This document shows, one piece after another, positions 17,324-26,272 of a stretch of 64,000 bases of DNA (positions are counted from its first letter, which is position 1; each line of letters starts with the position of its first letter). Below the pieces are notes generated by a model, which saw only the letters and a list, made by a program, of their open reading frames with translations, was not told the origin of the DNA and ran no database searches. Source of the stretch: a virus. The stretch spans positions 1-64,000 of IMG/VR virus record IMGVR_UViG_3300049846_000848; one strand, written 5' to 3'. The position numbers were made by a program, and so were the translations under genes.

Positions 17324-18035
17324 AGACAAAGAAGAAATGCTGCTAAAGGCAGGGGCGGAGATAGCTCCTGCTCCAGAAGTTAAGTATAAGCATCCAGATG
17401 CTGAACTAGATGTAGCAGATCAAGATAAGATCTTCCAACTTTACTGCATGGATAGGAAGTCAGTGACATCTATATCTAGGGAGTTAAAGATATCTAGAGA
17501 ATTGATATCTAACCTAATTAGAAGTAAACAACTCACCAAGCTTCGAGATGATATAATACTTAGTGAACGTAAGGAATTAATTAAAAGTGCTCGTCATAAA
17601 ATAGCCACCGGATTTAGCGATAACATAACTGTAGCGTCAGAGATAGCCGGGTTCTATAAGCGTAAGTTATTGAAATCAAAGAAAGCCCATGGAGATATAT
17701 CTCATTTTATCTCTACATTATCGGAAAAAGATTTCTCTATAATGAAATACACCATGGATATTCTACACCGATATGTGCATACAGGATTAAATTCGGAGTT
17801 AGCTAAAGGTGATGCCGAAACTAATGCCGCTACAGCCCCGGTAGTAGTGGAGTTCTCCGAGGGGTATAAGCCTGAGTTATTAGAGGATTCTAGATTTAAA
17901 GCCGCAGATATCATAAAAAGCGTAGAGGCTAGGACTGCAGCAGAAGAGAAAGAATCAATTGAATTAATTGAAGTAATTGATACCGATCACGTAAAGGAAA
18001 TGGATGTCGAAGACGACTCTAAAGATAAATTATAA
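17304..18035 (+). CDS. terS: Probable terminase small subunit
   Basis: 243 residues. A helix-turn-helix is visible at about residues 46-76 (segment QLYCMDRKSVTSISREL then KISRELISNLI), followed by a helical middle and an acidic tail. A DNA-binding protein directly upstream of, and overlapping, the large terminase gene is the expected small subunit that recognises the packaging site. The fold and position support the call; no sequence signature proves it. Confidence 0.65.
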   Translation: MTDQTNKDKEEMLLKAGAEIAPAPEVKYKHPDAELDVADQDKIFQLYCMDRKSVTSISRELKISRELISNLIRSKQLTKLRDDIILSERKELIKSARHKIATGFSDNITVASEIAGFYKRKLLKSKKAHGDISHFISTLSEKDFSIMKYTMDILHRYVHTGLNSELAKGDAETNAATAPVVVEFSEGYKPELLEDSRFKAADIIKSVEARTAAEEKESIELIEVIDTDHVKEMDVEDDSKDKL

Positions 18036-19362
18036 GCCCCATGATGGGCAGCGAGAAGCCTTATCTCAGATTAAAGCTTGTCGCTCTCAATTCATAACCC
18101 TCTCCTGTGGTAGAGGCTGGGGTAAGACTACCTTCGTAGCCGGAGATCTAGTATTACCGTTCATGTTAGCTAACCCAGGCTGCCAAGTAATGTGGGTAGC
18201 CCCAGTGCTATCTACCGCACGTACCCCAATAGATGAATTCTTTGTACCTAACCTACCTAAGTTTGATGAGCATGGCCGTAAAGTATGGGAATACTTCTGG
18301 CAGAAGAACGAGCTCCACCTATACGTAGGGGATAAGGTATCTAAAATATTCTTTAAATCAGCAGATGCACCTGATTCCATAGTGTCTAAAGGCTACCATC
18401 TAATCGTAGTGGATGAGGCTGCTTTAATTAAACGTGAAGTCTTTGAACAACAAATCATAGGATGCGCCCGTAAAGGTAATCCATTAGTAGTATTGATATC
18501 CACTCCTAGGGGAAAGAATTGGTTCTGGGAGTATTGGCAAAGAGGGCTAAACCCACTAGCTCCTCTATTCGCATCAATACACCAGCCTTATTTTAAGCGA
18601 CCTGATTATCCTAACTTCTTAGTAGAGATGATGAAGGTACTACCCGCAGATGTAGTTAGACAAGAGTACTTTGCGGAGTTTGTTGATAGTGGTGGCCTAG
18701 TATTTAAAGGTTTAACCGAGGTATTATTTGGATCAGCAGTCAACTTTAATACCCCTATTCAATACTGGGTAGATCCAGAATCAGTTATAGACGGCATGGA
18801 TAGTTATATCTTGGGATGGGATTTGGCTAAGCAACAAGACTATAACGTATTCATGGTGATGAATTGTCGCACTAGGAAGGTAGTAGAATACCACCGAGAG
18901 AATCAGACTGATTATAAGATTCTAGTAGCCAAGGCTAAGGAGCTATCCGAGAAGTACAATAATTGCCCTATCATATATGACCATACCGGCGTGGGATCGG
19001 GTGTATCTGACTTCCTATCTGATAGTTTAGAGACTATCCCATACCAGTTTACTAATGAATCTAAGAATGAGCTGATCAATACCCTAATATTATCTATAGG
19101 TAATAAGGAAGTAGGCATACCTAATATAAATACTATACGATCAGAGTTAGAAAGTTTTGAATTCATCTTTACTAGAACAGGTAAACTAAGCTATAATGCT
19201 CCTGCAGGCCAACACGATGATACCGTGATAGCCCTAGCCTTATGTAACCTTTATGCCCGTGAACACTTTGGAAGTGACGTGATACAGCAGATAGAGGATA
19301 GTATTGGATTAAATAAGACAGCTAATAATTTCTATGATTTTATAGAACAGGACGATGATTAG
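18004..19362 (+). CDS. terL: Terminase large subunit
   Basis: 452 residues. ATPase: Walker A SCGRGWGKTT (34-43) and Walker B LIVVDEAA (D137, E138), then ISTPRG as the coupling motif. RNase H-like nuclease: GWDLAK (D273), YDHTGVG (D326) and HDDTV (D405/D406). It pumps DNA into the prohead and cuts the concatemer. The length is normal for the family. It overlaps the small-subunit gene by 32 bases, and a late promoter motif lies just after its stop. Confidence 0.95.
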   Translation: MSKTTLKINYKPHDGQREALSQIKACRSQFITLSCGRGWGKTTFVAGDLVLPFMLANPGCQVMWVAPVLSTARTPIDEFFVPNLPKFDEHGRKVWEYFWQKNELHLYVGDKVSKIFFKSADAPDSIVSKGYHLIVVDEAALIKREVFEQQIIGCARKGNPLVVLISTPRGKNWFWEYWQRGLNPLAPLFASIHQPYFKRPDYPNFLVEMMKVLPADVVRQEYFAEFVDSGGLVFKGLTEVLFGSAVNFNTPIQYWVDPESVIDGMDSYILGWDLAKQQDYNVFMVMNCRTRKVVEYHRENQTDYKILVAKAKELSEKYNNCPIIYDHTGVGSGVSDFLSDSLETIPYQFTNESKNELINTLILSIGNKEVGIPNINTIRSELESFEFIFTRTGKLSYNAPAGQHDDTVIALALCNLYAREHFGSDVIQQIEDSIGLNKTANNFYDFIEQDDD

Positions 19363-19370
19363 CCTAATAT

Positions 19371-19380
19371 CGTATAATTA
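19371..19380 (+). promoter_or_regulatory. Late promoter motif CGTATAATTA (site 2), before the portal gene
   Basis: Exact motif followed by CTAGAGA, an extension shared with the sites at 30198 and 57318. No TTGACA-like -35 at 16-18 bases upstream. It lies between the terminase stop and the portal start. Confidence 0.65.
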
Positions 19381-19399
19381 CTAGAGAGGTTCTATCCCT

Positions 19400-22291
19400 A
19401 TGGGTTTATTCGACTTTTTCAAATCTCGCAAGAATATAGAACCTACTATCAAGGACTTAGCTCAAGAGGTAATCGACCAACTAGAGGTCGACGACGTTAA
19501 ATCTCTGACTGCTTTTGATCCTATAGTAGGGGGTGCTAATAGCATATCATCTGAAAATATATCACTCACTAAGCAGGACGCTCAGCGCCTGTACATATCT
19601 GATATCTGGATCTACTCAGCCATAAACGCCATAGCATCTACTGTATCCTCTATCCCGTTAGTCACTAAAGTTAAGAAAGTTACTCAAGGAAAGGTCAGCT
19701 ACGAGATTAATACCGAGACTGAATTACAAGCCCTAATATCATACCCTAACCCATACTGCAGCATTACTGAGCTCCTAGCTTTAATAGCCATAGATCTAAA
19801 CTCTACGGGAGAAGCATTCCTATACCTTGATGGTATCGGTCGAGGATCTATGTATAAGATGCCTAAGGCTATCTATAGATTGAACCCTGCCATGATAGAG
19901 ACTGTAGAATCAGACAAGGGACCTTTCGTAGACCATTATAAACTGGTTAGCGAATATGGTGAGGTTAGATATAGCCCTAAAGAGATATGTCACATTAGAT
20001 TACCTAATCCATTCTCTAACCTACAAGGGTTATCGCCCCTAGTAGCGGCTTTCCAGAATATCAAGTTAGATAGAATGATAACCGAGCATGAGGTTAACTT
20101 TTATCAAAAAGGGGCTAGACTAGGTGGAGTTCTAACTCATACTAAAGCCCTAACTAAGCAACAACTATCAGCTATCCAGCGATCATTCGAGTCTAACTAT
20201 ACCGGGCATAGGAATACCCACCGTACCTTAGTACTTCCGTCAGGGATGGAATATAAAGTAATCTCTGGTAGTTCTAGTGATTCTCAGACCTTAGAGAAGG
20301 CTAAGTACAACCGTGATGCCATAATCTCTGCGTTAAAAGTACCGCCAATTAAGTTAGGTTTTTTAGAGCAAGCATCCTACTCTAATGCTGAGGTTCAAGA
20401 GAAATTCTATTACTCAGATACTATCCTACCTTTGTTGACTTTAATCCAGAACTCATTGAATTTACACGGGTTTATCACTCCACCTGACTATTCAATCTTA
20501 TTAGAATTTGATACCTCCAACATAACTGCTCTACGTGAAGACTACAATATGCTAGCTGAGACAGCTGAGCGTATGATTAAAGCTGGCTTAACTATAGACG
20601 AAGTCAGAGAAATGATCTGGAAAAAGGAAGCCCTCAATCTTCCTACTACCATGGTACCCTATACTGCTGCTGAAATAGCTGCACTAGAAGCTAAGCGTAA
20701 TCCCCAGCCACCTACTCCATCAGAGGACGTACAACACGAAGTAGATATGCAGCCGGAGGAGAAGTCCCTGGCTACTAAAGAACTACCCTCAGGCGACATG
20801 CCTCACATATCCCAAGATGTAATAGACTCACAGGCTACCTTCCAAGATAGAGTGGCTCAACTAACTTCAGCCTTTATAACTCAGGGCGTACCTCCAGCGG
20901 ATGCTGCTAGGGGGGCCGTAGAACAAGCTATGCAAGAGTATGGCTTACCTGGGGCTACTACTCAACCTCAAACAGAACCTACTCCGGCTCCAGAGAATAT
21001 AGGTGGAACTACTCCTGCACTAACTAAAGAAGAAGTAAAGAAGCCAGAGACTCCAAAGCAAGAACATTGCCATAAGGTAACTATCGGTGAGTTAGTATGT
21101 ACCACCAGCATGTCTGAGCCAGGCCCAGAGCATACTCATATCTTGTTTTATAAAGACCGCAATATAGAATCAAGCAAGCCTATAGCTACCCCAGATGGCC
21201 ATAAGCATACTTACGACCTACCAGATACAGAGTCAGATGCATCTACACAAGAGCACATGAACAATGAAGGTAAGGACGTAAAGGTAGAGCGTCAGCCGGG
21301 GGAGTCTCTAGATGATTGCGTCTCTAGGGCTATTCCTAAGCTATTAGACGAGGGTTATAGCCGTGACCAAGCTGTAGCTATGGCTTATTCAATGTGTGAG
21401 CTACCAAAGAATCAAGACGAGAGTAAAGATATAACTCCTGAGGTCAGTGATCCCTGGACTAACATAGCTCAATCTAAGAAAGAAGCTATGCTAACTGTCT
21501 ACAAGAATTTCCAGGATAAGACCGAGAAACTAGTAACCGAGCGAGAGAAAGAGTTAGGAGAGTTCTTTGCGGGGTATAAAGAGATTATAGTTAAAGGCGT
21601 TAAGCGAGAAGCTAAGCGCCTAGATAAGGCTTGGAAGACCAAAGCCAACGATGATGATGTTCGTAAAATCTTAAATCTAAAAGAACTAGATGCCTATGTC
21701 GCTGCTTGGATAGCTAAGCATCATCCCTCCCTAGCTGAATCAATTAAACAAGGCTATGACAATACTCTTCCAGGTATTACTATAGATTTTACTTTAACTG
21801 ATCCTATAGTCGAAGCCTTGATGAAAGAGATAGAACTAGATCAAGTTAAATTATACGATGAGACTACCCGCAAGCAACTAGCCACTGTACTATCGGAGCA
21901 GTTCGCTAATGGTGCTACAATAACTGAAATAGGTAGGGCTATTAGTAGGAAGTTTGATCAAATCTCTGCAGGCAGAGCCCAGACCATAGCGCGTACAGAG
22001 GTGCTATCCGCCTATAGTGAAGCCGAAGAATTACGTCAAGACGAGATAGAGAAATCATTCCCAGATCAAAAGATTAAGCGTACTTGGATCACCATGCTAG
22101 ATGAATTCGTACGCGATGGGAGCTCTCATCCAGCTAACCACGTAAAATTACATGGAGTGGAGAAACTTAGAGGTAAAGCCTTCGACGATGGATTGTCAAA
22201 ACTAGAATATCCCCGCGATCCATCAGGTGCTGCCGGCTCAGTCATTAACTGTCGCTGCACCCTTCTAAAAGAACTCGTAGGTAAGGAGTAA
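19400..22291 (+). CDS. Portal protein fused to a MuF-type minor head protein
   Basis: 963 residues, more than twice a typical HK97 portal (about 400-450). Residues 1-430 are portal-like: DIWIYSAINAIASTVSSIP, and a middle part with the SGSSSDSQTLEKAKYNRD-type loop. Residues about 555-603 carry His clusters (EHCHK, EHTHIL, GHKHTYD) with a Cys, suggestive of metal binding. A short helical motif PGESLDDCVSRAIP to AYSMC follows near 631-668. The C-terminus has the MuF features ARTEV, the NHVKLHG segment and INCRC near residues 863-953. The protein would form the DNA entry ring with an internal minor head component. GAGAGG lies 11 bases upstream. Confidence 0.88.
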   Translation: MGLFDFFKSRKNIEPTIKDLAQEVIDQLEVDDVKSLTAFDPIVGGANSISSENISLTKQDAQRLYISDIWIYSAINAIASTVSSIPLVTKVKKVTQGKVSYEINTETELQALISYPNPYCSITELLALIAIDLNSTGEAFLYLDGIGRGSMYKMPKAIYRLNPAMIETVESDKGPFVDHYKLVSEYGEVRYSPKEICHIRLPNPFSNLQGLSPLVAAFQNIKLDRMITEHEVNFYQKGARLGGVLTHTKALTKQQLSAIQRSFESNYTGHRNTHRTLVLPSGMEYKVISGSSSDSQTLEKAKYNRDAIISALKVPPIKLGFLEQASYSNAEVQEKFYYSDTILPLLTLIQNSLNLHGFITPPDYSILLEFDTSNITALREDYNMLAETAERMIKAGLTIDEVREMIWKKEALNLPTTMVPYTAAEIAALEAKRNPQPPTPSEDVQHEVDMQPEEKSLATKELPSGDMPHISQDVIDSQATFQDRVAQLTSAFITQGVPPADAARGAVEQAMQEYGLPGATTQPQTEPTPAPENIGGTTPALTKEEVKKPETPKQEHCHKVTIGELVCTTSMSEPGPEHTHILFYKDRNIESSKPIATPDGHKHTYDLPDTESDASTQEHMNNEGKDVKVERQPGESLDDCVSRAIPKLLDEGYSRDQAVAMAYSMCELPKNQDESKDITPEVSDPWTNIAQSKKEAMLTVYKNFQDKTEKLVTEREKELGEFFAGYKEIIVKGVKREAKRLDKAWKTKANDDDVRKILNLKELDAYVAAWIAKHHPSLAESIKQGYDNTLPGITIDFTLTDPIVEALMKEIELDQVKLYDETTRKQLATVLSEQFANGATITEIGRAISRKFDQISAGRAQTIARTEVLSAYSEAEELRQDEIEKSFPDQKIKRTWITMLDEFVRDGSSHPANHVKLHGVEKLRGKAFDDGLSKLEYPRDPSGAAGSVINCRCTLLKELVGKE

Positions 22292-22296
22292 CACAA

Positions 22297-23427
22297 ATGC
22301 AGAAATTAGAATTTAAATGGGCTATTAAAGCCTTAGACTATGAGAAGAAAGCTGCCGGAGGTTCCGGTAAATTAACTATAGAGGGATTCGCATCCACCCC
22401 AGACCGCGACCGTGTAAAAGATATAGTAATCCCACAAGCCTTCCAAAATTACTTGGCTAAATTTTTAGAAACTGGTACAATGTTATTAAATCATGACCCT
22501 TCAACTCCAGTCGGAAGATGGACTGAGGCGAAGGTAACTGATGCTGGCTTATACGTTAAAGGCTTTATATCGGAGACAGAGAAAGATCTCCAAACTAAGA
22601 TCAAGGAAGGTATCTATTCTACATTATCTATTGGTTTTAATACCCTAGAACAAGAATGGAATGCAGCCCTAGAATCTAATGTTATCAAGGAGTTAGAGCT
22701 TCTTGAGGTATCAGTAGTAACTATTCCAGCTAACCCAGAAGCACGATTTCAAGTAGCTGAAGTACAAGCTGGCAAGAGTTTAGAAGTAGATGCAGCTAAA
22801 GCTTTATCTACCGAAGCAGTACTAGGAGCCTTTATTATTGATGAGTTAGCCGATGGTACTACGTATAATTATAAGTACGTACGCGGCTTAGTAGCTAAGT
22901 CCCTAGCAGTAGATGAGAACGAATTAGACCAAGCGTATGTTGCAGTTATCCTAAACGAAGAAGAGGATGCTATGAATATAAAGCAATCAATAAAAGAAAT
23001 TCAAGCACAGCTAGAGACGGAGAAGAAATCCACTACAGTAGAGACTACTGAAGTTAAGGAAACTCCAGTAGCTGAAACTAAGTCAGCTCCCTCACTAGAG
23101 GAATTAGCTGGAATAGTAGCTGGATTAGCTGAACAAATTAAATCTATCGAAGCCTCTATAACTGAGGTTAAATCTCTTGTTACTCAAAAATCTGAAGTCG
23201 TTGAGGAAGCTAAGGCTGCTAAGCCTAAGCAAGGCGAAGACGGATCTATGTGTGAGGAAGAAGAGGATATGATGGACGAGGAAAAAAAGCCTTGTGAAGA
23301 TAAGAAAAAAGAAGAAGTAGCACAAGAGACTAAGTCGCTAGACGAAGAGGAGCAAGCTATCTCTGCGTTAGAGGCAGAATGTCTAGCTCTTGAAAATGAA
23401 ATATTAGAAATTGAATTAGGTAAGTAA
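22297..23427 (+). CDS. Prohead protease (S78, HK97 gp4-like) with scaffold-like C-terminal extension
   Basis: 376 residues. Residues 20-160 are the protease: GFASTPDRDRVKD, LLNHD (H66), TLSIGF (S111) and ELLEVSVVTIPANP (E about 136), the His-Ser-Glu arrangement of the family. Residues 226-376 are coiled, extremely Glu/Lys-rich and look like a scaffold. A Met at residue 226 preceded by GAAGAGG may start a separate in-frame scaffold. The enzyme would assemble inside the prohead, cleave scaffold and capsid N-termini, then itself. Confidence 0.9.
   Translation: MQKLEFKWAIKALDYEKKAAGGSGKLTIEGFASTPDRDRVKDIVIPQAFQNYLAKFLETGTMLLNHDPSTPVGRWTEAKVTDAGLYVKGFISETEKDLQTKIKEGIYSTLSIGFNTLEQEWNAALESNVIKELELLEVSVVTIPANPEARFQVAEVQAGKSLEVDAAKALSTEAVLGAFIIDELADGTTYNYKYVRGLVAKSLAVDENELDQAYVAVILNEEEDAMNIKQSIKEIQAQLETEKKSTTVETTEVKETPVAETKSAPSLEELAGIVAGLAEQIKSIEASITEVKSLVTQKSEVVEEAKAAKPKQGEDGSMCEEEEDMMDEEKKPCEDKKKEEVAQETKSLDEEEQAISALEAECLALENEILEIELGK
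22862..22871 (+). promoter_or_regulatory. Late promoter motif CGTATAATTA inside the prohead protease gene (site 3)
   Basis: An exact copy of the motif lying within coding sequence. It is about 100 bases upstream of the nested scaffold start (22972) and could give extra transcription of scaffold and capsid. It may be a chance match because the bases encode Tyr-Asn-Tyr. Confidence 0.35.
22972..23427 (+). CDS. Probable nested scaffold protein, in-frame internal start
   Basis: 151 residues sharing frame and stop with the prohead protease (Met 226 of that protein). GAAGAGG lies 7-8 bases before this ATG. The product is a long charged coiled coil with acidic low-complexity stretches and no protease residues, as expected for a scaffold. 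Nested scaffolds within head protease genes are known, for example lambda C/Nu3. An exact late promoter motif lies about 100 bases upstream. Confidence 0.5.
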   Translation: MNIKQSIKEIQAQLETEKKSTTVETTEVKETPVAETKSAPSLEELAGIVAGLAEQIKSIEASITEVKSLVTQKSEVVEEAKAAKPKQGEDGSMCEEEEDMMDEEKKPCEDKKKEEVAQETKSLDEEEQAISALEAECLALENEILEIELGK

Positions 23428-23437
23428 TATAGAACTA

Positions 23438-23452
23438 ACCTGGGACCCAGGT
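23438..23452 (+). repeat. Inverted repeat in the capsid gene leader
   Basis: ACCTGGG, one base, CCCAGGT. It lies between the protease stop and the capsid ribosome binding site and lacks a T-run. It may be an mRNA processing or stability hairpin, or a protein-binding site. Confidence 0.5.
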
Positions 23453-23479
23453 AGTATTAACCACCATAGGAGTATATTT

Positions 23480-24829
23480 ATGGAAAACAAGAAAGAGGCG
23501 CTGGTAGCTCGGCAAGAAGAGCTGATGAAACAAAAGGCAGCCCTCCAGTCGAACACCAAGAGCGAAGTGACTGTTAAATCTGCTCTTAGTGGCTGGGGAG
23601 TAAAGAGCTTTGACGAACTAGTCGGAGTTGCATCACACAAGGAAGACGGTCTATTCGGTGTTAACGTAGCCGACAAGAGATTCGCTTACCTTTCAGCTGA
23701 GAAGCGGGAAGCAGTAAAGAATCTTAAAGAAGCTACTGATATCGCCATTATGGAATCAGTTCTTTTTAAGAGATCAGTAAAAGAAACTCAAGCTTACAAT
23801 ACAATGATTATACCAATCGTTGAAAAAGCTTTCGGTATCTCTTCTGGTAGCGACGGTTTTGAGTGGATTCCTACAGGAGTTTCTACTTCATATATCGATG
23901 AATTTAATTTGGAAAGAAAGGTATCATCTCTTTTTCAAGAGATCCGTATGCCAACTAACCCATTTAAGTTCCCAGTTCTTACTAACGGTGCAGTAGCTCG
24001 TCTTCTTGCCCCAGTAAGCGCTGTATCTCCAAAGCAAAGCTTCGACACTGATTCTACAATCACTTTCGACGCAGTTAAATTGTCTAGCCAGTATCTTCTT
24101 CCAGAAGAACTTAGCGAAGATTCAGCTGTAGCCATCCTCCAAGTTATTCGTCAAGAACTAGTTGAAGGAATGGAAAAGTCAATTGAAATCGCTATCCTTA
24201 ACGGAGATACAACTGGTCCTCACATGGATGCATTCTCTGTACTTGGTACAGGAGCTGCTCCTGCTGCTGATTCTCCTGAAAAAGCTTGGATGGGACTTCG
24301 TAAGAGAGCTTTCGCTGCTGGCGCTGCTGCTCAACACGATGCTGGTGGAGATCGTTTGATTTCTCAAGATATCGTTACTGTTCGTGAGAAGATGGGAAAA
24401 TTCGGAGTTAATCCTCGTGATCTTGCTTTAATCGCTGGTCCTCGTGGATATAATCAACTTATCGACCTAGACGAAGTTACTACTCTTGAGAAGTATGGCC
24501 AATCAGCTACTATCCTCTCTGGAGAATTAGCTCGCGTTTATGGTATCCCAGTCATCGTATCTGAATATATGAGAGAAGATCTTGACGCCACTGGTGTTAA
24601 TATCCTTCTTGCAGACAATAAGATAGCTATGCTTCTTGTTAACCGCCGAAGATTTATGGTAGGCTTACGCCGCGCCCTTCAAATCAGAGTCGAGAAGAAC
24701 AAGACCGACTATGATGCTACTGACCTAGTATCATACGCTCGATACGCTTTCCAAGGTGTATTGAAGGCTGATGGATCTAACTACTCTAGCGAGAGCTCAG
24801 TAGCTATGATTCGTAACATCGGAGCATAA
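23480..24829 (+). CDS. Major capsid protein (HK97 fold)
   Basis: 449 residues. An N-terminal helical delta-like region (about 1-100) is followed by the HK97-fold core, with an E-loop and P-domain (PEELSEDSAVAILQVIRQEL) and the C-terminal A-domain part ILSGELARVYGIPVIVSEYM. It follows the protease, has a GGAGT site, and ends in a strong terminator. Codon use differs sharply from neighbours: Leu is mostly CTT, Val GTT and Ile ATC, while most other genes prefer CTA/TTA, GTA and ATA. That is the mark of a gene tuned for very high expression. The N-terminal 100 residues are probably removed by the protease. Confidence 0.93.
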   Translation: MENKKEALVARQEELMKQKAALQSNTKSEVTVKSALSGWGVKSFDELVGVASHKEDGLFGVNVADKRFAYLSAEKREAVKNLKEATDIAIMESVLFKRSVKETQAYNTMIIPIVEKAFGISSGSDGFEWIPTGVSTSYIDEFNLERKVSSLFQEIRMPTNPFKFPVLTNGAVARLLAPVSAVSPKQSFDTDSTITFDAVKLSSQYLLPEELSEDSAVAILQVIRQELVEGMEKSIEIAILNGDTTGPHMDAFSVLGTGAAPAADSPEKAWMGLRKRAFAAGAAAQHDAGGDRLISQDIVTVREKMGKFGVNPRDLALIAGPRGYNQLIDLDEVTTLEKYGQSATILSGELARVYGIPVIVSEYMREDLDATGVNILLADNKIAMLLVNRRRFMVGLRRALQIRVEKNKTDYDATDLVSYARYAFQGVLKADGSNYSSESSVAMIRNIGA

Positions 24830-24857
24830 TACTTCGAGGTTAAATTAAATCCCTAAG

Positions 24858-24884
24858 GGGCGGGGCTCATGCCTCGCCCTTTTT
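24858..24884 (+). terminator. Rho-independent terminator after the capsid gene
   Basis: 9-base GC-rich stem (GGGCGGGGC/GCCTCGCCC with one G-T pair), loop TCAT, then TTTTT. Confidence 0.9.
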
Positions 24885-24899
24885 ATTTTGGAGGGTGAC

Positions 24900-25136
24900 A
24901 TGAAGTTAAAATCTAAGGTTAAGTGTAAAGGAAAGTATAAAGGTAACATCGATGGCCAGGTAAAGGAAGTATCTGCCGGGGATGAATTCCTTTGTGACCC
25001 ATGGTTAGCTTATAAGCTAATAGCTCACTACCCAGCTATCTTTGAGATCATAGGATCAGAGAGTGTAGGGGAGCTACCTAAAAAGAAGTTTGAAGTAGAA
25101 CAAAACAAGATCTTAGCTGACTACGAGAGTAAATAA
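24900..25136 (+). CDS. Small hypothetical head-region protein
   Basis: 78 residues. The start is the ATG at 24900, 7 bases after GGAGGG; a TTG upstream would lie in that site. An N-terminal Lys-rich beta-like part is followed by a helical Lys/Glu tail. It may be a head completion or decoration protein by position. It overlaps the next gene at the stop (TAATG). Confidence 0.6.
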   Translation: MKLKSKVKCKGKYKGNIDGQVKEVSAGDEFLCDPWLAYKLIAHYPAIFEIIGSESVGELPKKKFEVEQNKILADYESK

Positions 25137-25963
25137 TGGCTATAGCAGTAAACCGCCCTAGCTTAAAGTTATTCGAGACTAGACAGATCGTAGACTTTAA
25201 AGCTGGCAGCGGAGCAGGATTCCAAGACTTTACTATCCAAGAAGGTTCTAGGATCATCGTTTCATTGATCGTCCGTAACTTGAGTGGCGGTGGTAGCGTA
25301 GATCTATCTATCGAAAACTCCGGTGACGGAGATAACTGGCTAGAAGTATTAAGCTTTAGCGCCGGAGTTAATGGTATAAGTCAGAAGATCTATTCAGACT
25401 TCCACGGTATATTCCGTATTAACTACATAGTATCTGGATTAGCCGACGTTAAAGTCATAATCACTGTAAGAGATAACTCAGCCTCTACCTTTATTGAGAA
25501 CGCTAATCTATTAGTCGATATAGATCATACTAAAGGCGATTCAGTCCAAGTAGGTGATGGCGAGGATGTATTAGCGGTTAACGACGACGGTTCCATCAAC
25601 GTACAACTAGTAGAGAATGCCAACTCTCGTCATTATATGTTTGCAGATAATACCATCAATCCTAACGTAGACGGTTATGGGTATAAGCAGATAGCCTCTT
25701 ATACCGCAATAGACAGCCTAGACCGCATACGTAAAATGTATGTCCATAGTCAAGGCTCTGCCCAGATTAGAATGCTTATAGACGGGCAAGAGGTACGAGT
25801 AAAGGACGTAGATCCAATGACTTCAGTAGCTGAGATAGTATTTGAAGTACCTAAGCCATTGATAGTAGGAAACGTATTGACGATTCAGGCACGTATAGCA
25901 CCAGAAATAAAGAAGCCTATATTATTTAGGACTATAGCTATCGAAGCTTATAAAGCATCCTAA
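25136..25963 (+). CDS. Virion structural protein, beta-rich (head fibre or decoration type)
   Basis: 275 residues, Gly/Ser/Asp-rich and beta-stranded throughout, with no catalytic motif. The C-terminal ~90 residues look like a jelly-roll ending in a hydrophobic strand, similar in layout to the end of the protein at 27921-28697. It lies in the head gene cluster after the capsid protein, so a surface fibre or decoration role is likely but not shown. Confidence 0.55.
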   Translation: MAIAVNRPSLKLFETRQIVDFKAGSGAGFQDFTIQEGSRIIVSLIVRNLSGGGSVDLSIENSGDGDNWLEVLSFSAGVNGISQKIYSDFHGIFRINYIVSGLADVKVIITVRDNSASTFIENANLLVDIDHTKGDSVQVGDGEDVLAVNDDGSINVQLVENANSRHYMFADNTINPNVDGYGYKQIASYTAIDSLDRIRKMYVHSQGSAQIRMLIDGQEVRVKDVDPMTSVAEIVFEVPKPLIVGNVLTIQARIAPEIKKPILFRTIAIEAYKAS

Positions 25964-25964
25964 C

Positions 25965-25974
25965 CGTATAATTA
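25965..25974 (+). promoter_or_regulatory. Late promoter motif CGTATAATTA (site 4)
   Basis: Exact motif beginning 2 bases after the previous stop. It is followed by AATA as at the site at 29840, and precedes a gene with an AAAGGA site at 25978-25983. Confidence 0.65.
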
Positions 25975-25990
25975 AATAAAGGAATATAGC

Positions 25991-26248
25991 ATGGAAATTA
26001 TAGTAAGCCAAGATGGTACGTCTTTAAAGGTAGTTAAGTCTCTACAAGAAGAGATTGATACCACCAAAGACCCGGAGCTTAAGGCCAAGCTCGAAGCTTT
26101 CCAGCGTGAATTTGTATCGATAAAGGCGCAGGAGCAGGCGTATCGTGAGCTATTAGAGCCAGGTCTTAAACGACTAGGCGATAAGCTCAAGGACTTTAAC
26201 AAAAGCGACTCACCCCCACCTGTACCACCAGAAGCAGTAAAGCCCTAA
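25991..26248 (+). CDS. Small helical protein with Pro-rich tail
   Basis: 85 residues. A helical, charged body ends in a Pro-rich tail (SPPPVPPEAV). It lies directly after a late promoter motif, with AAAGGA upstream. It may be a minor structural or assembly protein. Confidence 0.6.
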   Translation: MEIIVSQDGTSLKVVKSLQEEIDTTKDPELKAKLEAFQREFVSIKAQEQAYRELLEPGLKRLGDKLKDFNKSDSPPPVPPEAVKP

Positions 26249-26272
26249 TAGGTAGGGCAGTGGGAGGATAAT

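Noticed and set aside
24162-24359. 65-codon plus-strand frame inside the capsid gene
   Set aside because: Out-of-frame shadow of the capsid gene produced by its unusual codon use; no binding site.
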